From Syntrophomonadaceae bacterium (GTDB lineage: Bacteria > Bacillota > Dethiobacteria > DTU022), in NCBI GenBank assembly GCA_003553895.1, contig PWFM01000110.1, forward strand, positions 1-6,229: a DNA stretch of 6,229 nt, written 5' to 3'. Under the pieces are notes generated by a model. The model searched no databases. It saw only the letters and a program-made list of their open reading frames with translations, and was not told where the DNA came from. Numbering within the stretch: position 1 is the first letter of the stretch; each line of letters begins with the position of its first letter. This document shows positions 1 to 5,697 of the stretch, piece by piece. The position numbers and the translations under genes were made by a program.

Positions 1-867
1 GTGCTCATGGATGACTATGCCGGGTATGATTCCGGTTTGCTGTCCCAGCACGGCGCTTCTTACCTGATCGAGGCCGGTTATGGCCGCGGTAGCGAGGGGG
101 GACGGACCATTCTTTTTGATACCGGCCAGTCTGCCGGACCGCTGCTGGGCAATATGGAAACTCTAAAGAAAGACCCGCAGGATATAGATATGGTTTTACT
201 TTCCCACTGCCATTACGACCATACCGGTGGTTTGGTGGATATTCTCCAGGCCGGCAACCGCTGCCGGCTTCCGGTTATAGCTCATCCCGCTATATTCAGA
301 CCCAATTACTCGGTTAAATCAGGCCTGCGTTCCGTGGGTATGGGTCCGGGAAGCACACTTGAAGCGATCAGGAAAGCGGGCGGGGAAACGATCCTCACCT
401 CCGAGCCCTTGTCCCTGATGCCGGGGGCTGTCACCACCGGGGAAATTAAGGATCGGGTCGATTTTGAATCTTCCCCAACCCTGTCTTTGCAGACCCTGCA
501 GGATGGGAAACAAGTACCCGACCTGATGACAGACGATACCTCACTGGTCTTCATTATGCAGGAAGGGCTTACAATCGTGACCGGCTGTTCGCACGCCGGG
601 ATTATTAGCATTATTGAAGCTGCTGTTCGACTGACCGGTGTAAAAAATATTGTGGCTGTTATCGGGGGCTTCCACCTGATCGATGCCTCGGACGACAGGA
701 TAGATAAAACCGTTGAAAGTCTGGCCGAGTTTGGTGTGGGCCTGGTTTACACCGGACATTGCACCGGCTTGAAAGCCGAAGCCCGCCTGCTGGAGAGGCT
801 AAAGGACCGCTTCCGGAAGCTTCGCACCGGAATGGTTATAGATATTCCTACACAAAAAGAGGTGTAA
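1..867 (+). CDS. MBL-fold metallohydrolase, COG1237 type (5' end probably cut by window)
   Basis: Metallo-beta-lactamase-fold hydrolase, probably cytoplasmic with two metal ions. Seen, numbering from the GTG at position 1: metal-binding motif SHCHYDHTGG at residues 68-77 (H69, H71, D73, H74), TGCSHAG at 194-200 (H198 a likely ligand), GGFHL at 222-226 and TGHCTG at 251-256. This combination, with the N-terminal block DDYAGYDSGLLSQHG, is typical of COG1237. One archaeal member is annotated as a dihydropterin-ribofuranosyl-aminobenzene phosphate synthase of methanopterin synthesis; the bacterial role is unclear and I do not transfer that function. Relatives usually have a few residues (of the kind MKIT) before the VLMDD-like strand, so the true start probably lies just left of the window and the GTG may be an internal valine codon. 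The stop lies 3 nt before the next ATG, so the two genes form an operon. Family is firm; substrate is unknown. Confidence 0.88.
   Translation: MLMDDYAGYDSGLLSQHGASYLIEAGYGRGSEGGRTILFDTGQSAGPLLGNMETLKKDPQDIDMVLLSHCHYDHTGGLVDILQAGNRCRLPVIAHPAIFRPNYSVKSGLRSVGMGPGSTLEAIRKAGGETILTSEPLSLMPGAVTTGEIKDRVDFESSPTLSLQTLQDGKQVPDLMTDDTSLVFIMQEGLTIVTGCSHAGIISIIEAAVRLTGVKNIVAVIGGFHLIDASDDRIDKTVESLAEFGVGLVYTGHCTGLKAEARLLERLKDRFRKLRTGMVIDIPTQKEV
859..864 (+). promoter_or_regulatory. Ribosome binding site overlapping the end of the hydrolase gene
   Basis: GAGGTG sits 6 nt before the ATG at 871 and forms the last two sense codons of the upstream gene, immediately before its TAA. A strong Shine-Dalgarno site inside the preceding coding end supports translational coupling and fixes the start of the PLP gene. 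Confidence 0.75.
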
Positions 868-870
868 AAC

Positions 871-2172
871 ATGACTTCCAGTTCAACCCCCCGTTACGAT
901 CTTGAATATATCAGGAACCAGTTCCCGGCCCTTTCGCTAAAAGCGAACGGTTATCCCGCGGCTTTTTTTGACGGACCCGGAGGGACGCAGGTGCCCCAGC
1001 GCGTTTTAGATGCCGTAGCCGATTACCTAATTTACTGCAATGCCAATGCCGGCGGCAAGTTTTTGACCAGCAACAATTCGGACCTTGTAATCAAGGAGGC
1101 CCGGTCAGCGCTGGCCGATTTTTTAGGATCGGATTCCGACGAAATTGCCTTTGGCCAGAATATGACCACCATGAATTACCAGCTGGCCCTGGCCCTTACT
1201 CGCAGCCCGGGGCGGAGGCGGGAAATAATTATTACCGAGATTGACCATGAGGCCAATCGGGGGCCCTGGTTGGCCCTGGAAGAAAGAGGTTATACTATCC
1301 GTGAGGTGAAGATGGACCCGGAAACATGCACCATCGATATGGAGGATTACCGTAATAAACTTTCGGAAAATACCTTTCTGGCCGCTCTGAACTATGCTTC
1401 TAACGGGGTTGGCACCATTAATGATGTGGAAGAAATGATCCGACTGGCCCATGAGGTCGGGGCCATCACGGTCGTCGATGCGGTGCATTACGCCCTGCAC
1501 GGTCCCATAGATGTCAAAAAAATTGATGCGGATTATCTCCTGTGTTCGGCCTACAAGTTTTTCGGTCCCCATATCGGCGTCCTTTACGGTAAAAGGGAAC
1601 TGTTTTCTGAGCTTGCCTCTTACCGGCTCAGGACCCAGTCCGGTTCGATTCCTCACCTGATCGAAACCGGGACACTCAACCATGAAGGCATTGCCGGGGC
1701 TTCTGAGGCGGTAGAATTCATTGCCGATTTGGGCAGGCGGTTTGGCAGTCATTGGGAAGGCCCATCCGCAGCGGGCGGTGAGCAGCTTTCTGAACGGCGG
1801 CGGCATGTCCTGGCCGGGATGGAGGTAATGGAGCGATATGAACGGCCCCTGGCCGATAAAATGCTTGAGGAGCTGTCATCAATAGAGCGGGTCCGGGTTT
1901 ATGGGCCGCCGCGAGATTACCCGCGCACTTCGACCATTTCTTTTACCATCGAAGGCCTTAATGCGCAAAGGGTGGCTGCAGAACTGGGTCAGAAAGGAAT
2001 TTTTGTTTGGGATGGGCATTTTTACGCCATTCGCCTGGTAGAAATATTGGGACTTGAACCATATGGCGGGCTGGTCAGGGCAGGACTTTGCCCTTACAAT
2101 ACCGAAGAAGAAGTTGATCGCCTGCTGGAAGAAATCCGCAGGTTGGCCGAAAACGGCACCGGGAAATCTTAA
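871..2172 (+). CDS. Class V aminotransferase-fold PLP enzyme, cysteine desulfurase-like (VC1184/TIGR01976 type)
   Basis: A 433-residue PLP enzyme of fold type I. Seen: N-terminal signature FFDGPGGTQVP at 32-42 and NANAGG at 57-62; FGQNMTT at 94-100; DHEAN at 125-129; cofactor-binding VVDAVHY at 201-207 (D203 for the pyridine nitrogen, H206); and the Schiff-base lysine K229 in CSAYKFFGPH. The N-terminal block and FVWDGHFYA at 378-386 match the family named TIGR01976, usually labelled cysteine desulfurase-like. In SufS the catalytic cysteine lies in a GHHCA motif; the equivalent here is GHFYA, with Y385 in place of cysteine. C407, in RAGLCPYNT at 403-411, aligns with the C-terminal end of SufS, not the active-site loop. 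I therefore infer that sulfur transfer by the SufS mechanism is unlikely and that it may be a lyase, racemase or aminotransferase. Length suits the family, and the frame is intact. It is coupled to the hydrolase upstream, and no scaffold or SufU/SufE gene is adjacent. Confidence 0.9.
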   Translation: MTSSSTPRYDLEYIRNQFPALSLKANGYPAAFFDGPGGTQVPQRVLDAVADYLIYCNANAGGKFLTSNNSDLVIKEARSALADFLGSDSDEIAFGQNMTTMNYQLALALTRSPGRRREIIITEIDHEANRGPWLALEERGYTIREVKMDPETCTIDMEDYRNKLSENTFLAALNYASNGVGTINDVEEMIRLAHEVGAITVVDAVHYALHGPIDVKKIDADYLLCSAYKFFGPHIGVLYGKRELFSELASYRLRTQSGSIPHLIETGTLNHEGIAGASEAVEFIADLGRRFGSHWEGPSAAGGEQLSERRRHVLAGMEVMERYERPLADKMLEELSSIERVRVYGPPRDYPRTSTISFTIEGLNAQRVAAELGQKGIFVWDGHFYAIRLVEILGLEPYGGLVRAGLCPYNTEEEVDRLLEEIRRLAENGTGKS

Positions 2173-2186
2173 ACGGGATATTGCTG

Positions 2187-2215
2187 TTGATCGATTCGCC
2201 TGGATTAAGTAGATT
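2187..2215 (+). promoter_or_regulatory. Possible sigma-A-type promoter before the NIF3-like gene
   Basis: TTGATC (2187-2192) and TAGATT (2210-2215) are separated by exactly 17 nt and match the consensus hexamers at 4 of 6 positions each. They lie in the 90-nt gap after the PLP gene, about 48 nt before the TTG start. No terminator-like hairpin is visible in the gap, so the NIF3-like gene could have its own promoter, read-through from upstream, or both. The match is modest and could be chance. Confidence 0.35.
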
Positions 2216-2244
2216 TATGGCGATAGGACTAAAATAAACAATAC

Positions 2245-2251
2245 AAAGGAG
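2245..2251 (+). promoter_or_regulatory. Ribosome binding site that fixes a TTG start
   Basis: AAAGGAG is a near-perfect Shine-Dalgarno site 11 nt before TTG 2263. The frame has a stop (TAA, 2230-2232) just upstream with no ATG or GTG between. The next in-frame ATG is codon 39, inside the charged helix, with no comparable site before it. The TTG start is therefore well supported. Confidence 0.75.
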
Positions 2252-2262
2252 CGTTCGCCAAC

Positions 2263-3216
2263 TTGAAAATCAAAGAAATATACGACTATGTAGTGGAAAA
2301 AGGCATTGAAAAAGACCCCCGCAAACGCGATGGGGTGGAAGAGTTACTGGCCAGGGAACAGAAGAACTTTGAAGAGATGAAAGAAAAGGAAAAAGAAGAA
2401 TATGACCGGGAGAAGCTTACCAACCCCTACAGTGATACCCGGATCCTCTGCGGTGACCCGGGCGCTGAAGTAAAGAGAATGATGGTCGGGGTCGATATTG
2501 AAGTTGGAGAAGTCCTGCTGGCGGATCGACTGGCTGAAAAAAATCGTCCTGTTGATTTGATCATGACCCACCACCCGGAAGGCAAGGCCCTTTCCCGGTT
2601 GCACGATGTCATGCATATGCAGGAAGATATTTTAGCCCGTTACGGGGTTCCGATCAATGTGGCTGAAGGAATTATGTCTTCCCGAATCAGCGAGGTCAAA
2701 CGCGGCCTGATGCCAATCAACCATAACCGGGCCATTGACGCGGCAAAAATCCTGGATATTGCCATGATGAGCGCCCATACGGTGGCCGACAACCAGGTAA
2801 CAGCTTTTTTGCAAGAAATGTTTGATCGCGAGGAACCACGAACCCTGGGGGATATTCTTGATCTCTTAAAAGAGATACCCGAGTATGCCGAGGCGGCCAA
2901 ACATGGGGCCGGCCCCAATATTTTTATTGGCGGCAAGGAGCGCCGGGCCGGCAAAGTCCTGGTCGATATGACCGGCGGCACCGGAGGCTCCGATAAAGCT
3001 TATGCCCGGCTTTCCCAGGCCGGTGTAGGGACTGTAGTGGGTATGCACATCAGCGAAAAAAACCGCAAACAGGCGGAAAAACACCACATAAATGTAGTCA
3101 TAGCCGGTCATATTTCCAGTGACTCAGTCGGCATGAACCTGCTCCTCGACGATATTGAGAATAAGGGTGTTGAAATAATACCCTGTTCGGGCATTATCAG
3201 GAATAAGCGGCAGTAA
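2263..3216 (+). CDS. NIF3/DUF34-family metal-binding protein with charged N-terminal extension
   Basis: A 317-residue soluble protein of the NIF3 (DUF34) family, sometimes annotated as GTP cyclohydrolase I type 2 homolog; the physiological reaction of the family is not settled. Seen: the core begins around residue 57 (CGDPGAEVKRMMVGVD at 63-78), followed by DLIMTHHPEG at 98-107, where H103 and H104 fit the paired metal-binding histidines, and VIAGHISSDSVGMNLL at 279-294, where H283 and D287 occupy the C-terminal pair that in E. coli YbgI is His-x3-Glu. The Asp ligand expected between them cannot be placed surely; N153, H154 and D159 are candidates. Residues 1-56 precede the usual start of the family and contain a strongly charged, probably helical or coiled-coil stretch at about 27-51, rich in E and K. 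Start is TTG, with a strong ribosome binding site. It follows the PLP gene by 90 nt on the same strand. Family assignment is good; divergence from textbook members is clear. Confidence 0.85.
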   Translation: MKIKEIYDYVVEKGIEKDPRKRDGVEELLAREQKNFEEMKEKEKEEYDREKLTNPYSDTRILCGDPGAEVKRMMVGVDIEVGEVLLADRLAEKNRPVDLIMTHHPEGKALSRLHDVMHMQEDILARYGVPINVAEGIMSSRISEVKRGLMPINHNRAIDAAKILDIAMMSAHTVADNQVTAFLQEMFDREEPRTLGDILDLLKEIPEYAEAAKHGAGPNIFIGGKERRAGKVLVDMTGGTGGSDKAYARLSQAGVGTVVGMHISEKNRKQAEKHHINVVIAGHISSDSVGMNLLLDDIENKGVEIIPCSGIIRNKRQ

Positions 3217-3231
3217 GTGTAAGTATGTCCG

Positions 3232-3264
3232 GCAGTTAATGAAACTGCAAATTAATTGCTTTTA
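3232..3264 (+). terminator. Weak hairpins at the convergent junction
   Basis: GCAGTT (3232-3237) and AACTGC (3243-3248) form a 6-bp stem with a 5-nt loop, and GCAA (3247-3250) with TTGC (3256-3259) form an overlapping 4-bp stem followed by TTTTA. This is the only candidate terminator for the NIF3-like gene in the 45-nt junction. Stems are short and the T tract is poor, so intrinsic termination here is doubtful. Confidence 0.2.
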
Positions 3265-5403
3265 GATCCGGCCGGAGGCGGTTTTTTCCGCCCTCCGGGC
3301 GGAAATCCTTATCCTGGCATCGAGCGCTGCAGCGCCTTCCCCCGCGGGGAAAACCCGGATCGGGTTAATATCGAGCTCTTCGATGCCGGGATAATCGGCC
3401 AGCAGATGGGAGGTGCGGACCACCAGGTCGATAAAAGCTTCTAGATCACCCGGTGTTTTTCCTCGCATGCCTTCAAGGATCCTGGCGGCCTTCAGTTCCT
3501 TCAGCCTGGTTTCCACGCTATCAGTTCCGGCAGGGCAGATCACATTGGCTACATCGTGAAATGCTTCGACATAAATACCGCCCATACCGAAAAATACAAC
3601 CGGCCCGAAAGAAGGGTCCTGCCTGCCTCCGACAAACATGTCGTAGCCTTCTCCGGCCATTTTTTGGATCCTCACCCCTTCAAAGCGGGCGTTTTGTTTG
3701 TAAGAGAAAAGATTCTGGCGGATGGTGTCGAAGCCTATTGCTGCCTGCTCCGGATTTTTCAGACCCAGCAGTACCCCTCCAGCATCAGATTTGTGAAGGG
3801 CATCTGGGGACACTACTTTCATGACCACCGGAAAGCCCAGTGCAGCCGCATTTGCCGCCGCTTCCTCACGGTTGCGCGCTGTGGCCGAGGGCGCAGTTTC
3901 CAAACCGTAAGCACCCAGCAGTTCCAGGGCTTCTTCACCGTAATCGCCGTTTTTATTCTCCAGCCATTGTTCAGCGGACTTGCGGTCAATACCTGCCGGC
4001 ACGGTGTGTCGGCCCAGTTTTTGACCGGAATCTTTGCGGCGATGGTATTTCATTTGTATTGCCATGGCCTTGACCATTTCTTCCGGGCTGTTGAAGATAG
4101 GAAATTCCACGGAGCGTTTGCTCTGCTGGATGATCCTGGTGGGGCCAAAAAGGCATACTCCCAGGGGCTTACCCGAGGACAGGATTGAACCCCAGGTTTC
4201 CTTGGAAAGGTCGGATAAAAACATCCTCTGAAAGATATTGTCGCCTGAGGGCATCTGCGGGCGCTGGCTGATATACATAGCGCCGTCAACCCGGCTGGAA
4301 TGCATAACCGAGTAAATTACATGAGCAGTGAGCTGAGGATCGTATATATCGCCCATGTCGAGGGGATTGGAAAAATTAATGACCCTGGCATTGCTGAACT
4401 GCTGCAGGCTGTCGTAAAACTCTTTGCCCATATCGGCGAATTCGAAGCCTTCTTTTTCGCACAGGTCCGCTCCCATAACTGAAAACCCTCCGGCCGGGCT
4501 CATAACCATGATCCGAGGCCCTTTCATCGGCGGCAGCTGGAAAGCCTTGATTACTTCTAAAAAGTCGAGGAAATTTTTGACGCGGATCACCCCGGCTTCT
4601 TCAAAGGCCGAATTAATAACGCTCTCGTCGCTGCTAACCGCGGCAGTATGGGTCATGGCCGCCTTGTTTCCCGTCTCGGTGGTGCTGGCCTTGTAAACGA
4701 TGACCGGTTTGTTGATTTTGTCTGCTGCCTCGATAAATTCCCGGCCCCGGTTCAAACTTTCCAGGTAAACACAGATAATTTCGGTTTGCGGATCCTGTCC
4801 GTAGTATTTCAGGAAATCGACCTCGTCCAGGTCGAGCTTGTTCCCGATACTGGCAAATTTGGCCAGGCCGATCTTTTCATCCTGAAGGTAGTTTAGCATG
4901 GTCAGAGCTCCCCCGCCGCTTTGCGATATGATTGACATGTTGCCCTTGGGCGCTTTGTGCAGGGCTACGAAGGGTAGGCAGAGACCGTTATCGGTATTGG
5001 CTACTGTAACGCTGTTGGGGCCGACAAAGCGGATCTCGTATTTGCGGGCCAGCTCCATCAGCTGCCCGGACAGGGCCCTTCCCTCTTCACTGTATTCGGA
5101 AAAACCGCCCGAAGGGATGGCCATCCTTTTGATCCCGAACTCGCCGCAGCGTTTCATCATATCCGGGATAAGCTTGGCCGGGGTCATGCAGTAGGCCATA
5201 TCCGGAACTTCTGGCAGGTCCTCGATTTTTTTATACATCCTGATCCCGTCCACATGGACGTCTTCGCTTCTTTCGTTAACCCCGAAGATTCTGCCCCGGT
5301 AGCCCCAGCGCAGCAGGTTTTCCAGGGTCAACCTGGGAATATTGCTCGATTTTGAAGAAAGGCCGATAATAACGATCGAGTCCGGGTAAAATATTTTATG
5401 CAT
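3262..5403 (-). CDS. ADP-forming acyl-CoA synthetase (acetate--CoA ligase family), fused alpha and beta subunits
   Basis: A 713-residue cytoplasmic enzyme of the NDP-forming acyl-CoA synthetase superfamily, expected to catalyse acyl-CoA + ADP + Pi = acid + CoA + ATP. Domains in order: CoA-binding Rossmann domain, about 1-130 (VIIGLSSKS at 11-19, GVNE at 41-44, PSGGFSE at 97-103, VGPNS at 127-131); succinyl-CoA-ligase-like domains, about 150-450 (ISQSGGG at 159-165, YLES at 213-216, THTAAVSSDE at 251-260, with H252 as the probable phosphohistidine); then an ATP-grasp domain, about 484-700 (PVVMKVVSPDALHKSDAGGV at 525-544, with H537 as the likely second phospho-accepting histidine, FFGMGGIYVE at 604-613, ELDINP at 676-681 for Mg-ATP). 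Catalytic residues expected in both halves are present and length is normal for the fused form. No GNAT domain is fused, so it is not a Pat-type protein acetyltransferase. Start is the ATG at 5403-5401 with GAGGTG 11 nt upstream (5420-5415). Acid substrate cannot be read from sequence. It converges on the NIF3-like gene with 45 nt between. Confidence 0.92.
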   Translation of the reverse strand: MHKIFYPDSIVIIGLSSKSSNIPRLTLENLLRWGYRGRIFGVNERSEDVHVDGIRMYKKIEDLPEVPDMAYCMTPAKLIPDMMKRCGEFGIKRMAIPSGGFSEYSEEGRALSGQLMELARKYEIRFVGPNSVTVANTDNGLCLPFVALHKAPKGNMSIISQSGGGALTMLNYLQDEKIGLAKFASIGNKLDLDEVDFLKYYGQDPQTEIICVYLESLNRGREFIEAADKINKPVIVYKASTTETGNKAAMTHTAAVSSDESVINSAFEEAGVIRVKNFLDFLEVIKAFQLPPMKGPRIMVMSPAGGFSVMGADLCEKEGFEFADMGKEFYDSLQQFSNARVINFSNPLDMGDIYDPQLTAHVIYSVMHSSRVDGAMYISQRPQMPSGDNIFQRMFLSDLSKETWGSILSSGKPLGVCLFGPTRIIQQSKRSVEFPIFNSPEEMVKAMAIQMKYHRRKDSGQKLGRHTVPAGIDRKSAEQWLENKNGDYGEEALELLGAYGLETAPSATARNREEAAANAAALGFPVVMKVVSPDALHKSDAGGVLLGLKNPEQAAIGFDTIRQNLFSYKQNARFEGVRIQKMAGEGYDMFVGGRQDPSFGPVVFFGMGGIYVEAFHDVANVICPAGTDSVETRLKELKAARILEGMRGKTPGDLEAFIDLVVRTSHLLADYPGIEELDINPIRVFPAGEGAAALDARIRISARRAEKTASGRI
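3272..3305. repeat. Two overlapping GC-rich inverted repeats in the 3' end of the acyl-CoA synthetase gene
   Basis: Hairpin A pairs CCGGAGGCGG (3272-3281) with CCGCCCTCCGG (3288-3298) across a T6 loop, with one bulged C. Hairpin B pairs TTTCCGCCC (3285-3293) perfectly with GGGCGGAAA (3297-3305) across a 3-nt loop. They share 3288-3298, so only one can form at a time. They encode the last residues of the synthetase (minus strand). Neither is followed by a T tract on either strand, so they are not canonical intrinsic terminators, but they could stall polymerase or protect the mRNA 3' end. Confidence 0.6.
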
Positions 5404-5449
5404 GGTTGTTTATTCACCTCGTAGAAAATATCAGCAAAACACACCTTAG

Positions 5450-5458
5450 ATTTTACCA
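5450..5458 (-). promoter_or_regulatory. Extended -10 promoter for the acyl-CoA synthetase gene
   Basis: On the minus strand the sequence reads TGGTAAAAT, an extended -10 (TGn) joined to a 5-of-6 -10 hexamer. Initiation would fall near 5443, giving a leader of about 40 nt before the ATG and placing GAGGTG (5420-5415) well inside it. No good -35 is seen, as is common when TGn is present. Confidence 0.45.
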
Positions 5459-5530
5459 CAAGTTGTCCTCTAAATCATGACCTCAATACCCGGGGGGTGC
5501 GGAATAATTCAGGCCTGGAATATCTCAATG

Positions 5531-5550
5531 TTACAAAAATATTCTTGTGA
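5531..5550. promoter_or_regulatory. Imperfect dyad upstream of the rightward -10 element
   Basis: TTACAAAAAT followed directly by ATTCTTGTGA forms a 20-nt inverted repeat in which 16 of 20 positions are symmetric, centred on AATATT. It ends one base before TATAAT and covers the spacer and part of the -35 region, a place where a bound regulator would control polymerase. I do not recognise it as a known box. AT-rich DNA gives weak dyads by chance. Confidence 0.35.
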
Positions 5551-5556
5551 TATAAT
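5548..5556 (+). promoter_or_regulatory. Extended -10 promoter for the LiaF-like gene
   Basis: TGATATAAT is a perfect extended -10: TGn plus the consensus TATAAT at 5551-5556. At a 17-nt spacing the -35 position (5528-5533, ATGTTA) is poor; a better-looking TTACAA at 5531 would give only 14 nt. Initiation would fall near 5563, leaving a leader of about 135 nt before the ATG at 5698. Confidence 0.6.
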
Positions 5557-5562
5557 CCTTAT

Positions 5563-5697
5563 AAAAATCATACTTTGGTACGATATAAATATCGTTCTGC
5601 CGGACCTTTGTTTTAAATGTGGTTCCAGGTATCTTATACTCAGCGGCCGGGGAACTGGAGCAGGGCCGTAATTTAGAAGGCAAAGGGGTTGTTTGTT
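5563..5697 (+). other. Long 5' leader of the LiaF-like gene
   Basis: If transcription starts near 5563 the leader is about 135 nt. It contains the palindrome at 5580-5595 and a possible stem of GTTCCAG (5622-5628) with CTGGAGC (5655-5661), 7 bp including one G-U pair. AAAGGGG (5682-5688) serves as ribosome binding site. I find no T-box core or recognisable riboswitch signature. A TATACT at 5635-5640 could be a second -10 but lacks a usable -35. No small reading frame here looks real. Confidence 0.35.
5580..5595. promoter_or_regulatory. Perfect 16-bp palindrome, candidate operator
   Basis: ACGATAT (5580-5586), AA, ATATCGT (5589-5595) is a perfect inverted repeat with 7-bp arms. It lies about 17-32 nt downstream of the predicted rightward start point, a typical place for a repressor roadblock. 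As RNA it could fold only with a very tight loop, so DNA binding by a dimeric regulator is the likelier role. The cognate regulator is not identified, and none is encoded in the window. Confidence 0.5.

Noticed and set aside
1..867. Methanopterin biosynthesis function for the hydrolase
   Set aside because: That name comes from an archaeal relative. Nothing else in the window belongs to methanopterin synthesis and the neighbours look bacterial, so only the family is claimed.
1123..1806. 227-codon open frame on the minus strand
   Set aside because: It lies wholly inside the PLP gene, whose product has many recognisable motifs. The antisense product shows no family features and no good ribosome binding site; it is a by-product of codon composition.
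3282..3305. T6 tract with adjacent GC stems as an intrinsic terminator
   Set aside because: The T tract is in the loop of one hairpin and at the 5' side of the other on the plus strand; no stem is followed by T residues in either direction, as an intrinsic terminator would need.
3556..4188. 210-codon open frame on the plus strand, with others at 3453-3824 and 4898-5194
   Set aside because: All are opposite the acyl-CoA synthetase gene, whose domains cover the region without a break. Their products are low-complexity mixtures with no recognisable domain.
5635..5640. TATACT as an alternative -10 for the LiaF-like gene
   Set aside because: No -35 hexamer lies 16-18 nt upstream (the nearest TTGTTT is 21 nt away) and there is no TGn extension; the element at 5548-5556 is much better.
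5477..5671. 64-codon open frame in the divergent region
   Set aside because: It runs across the predicted promoter and the palindrome, lacks a ribosome binding site before its ATG, and its composition does not look like a protein from this genome.
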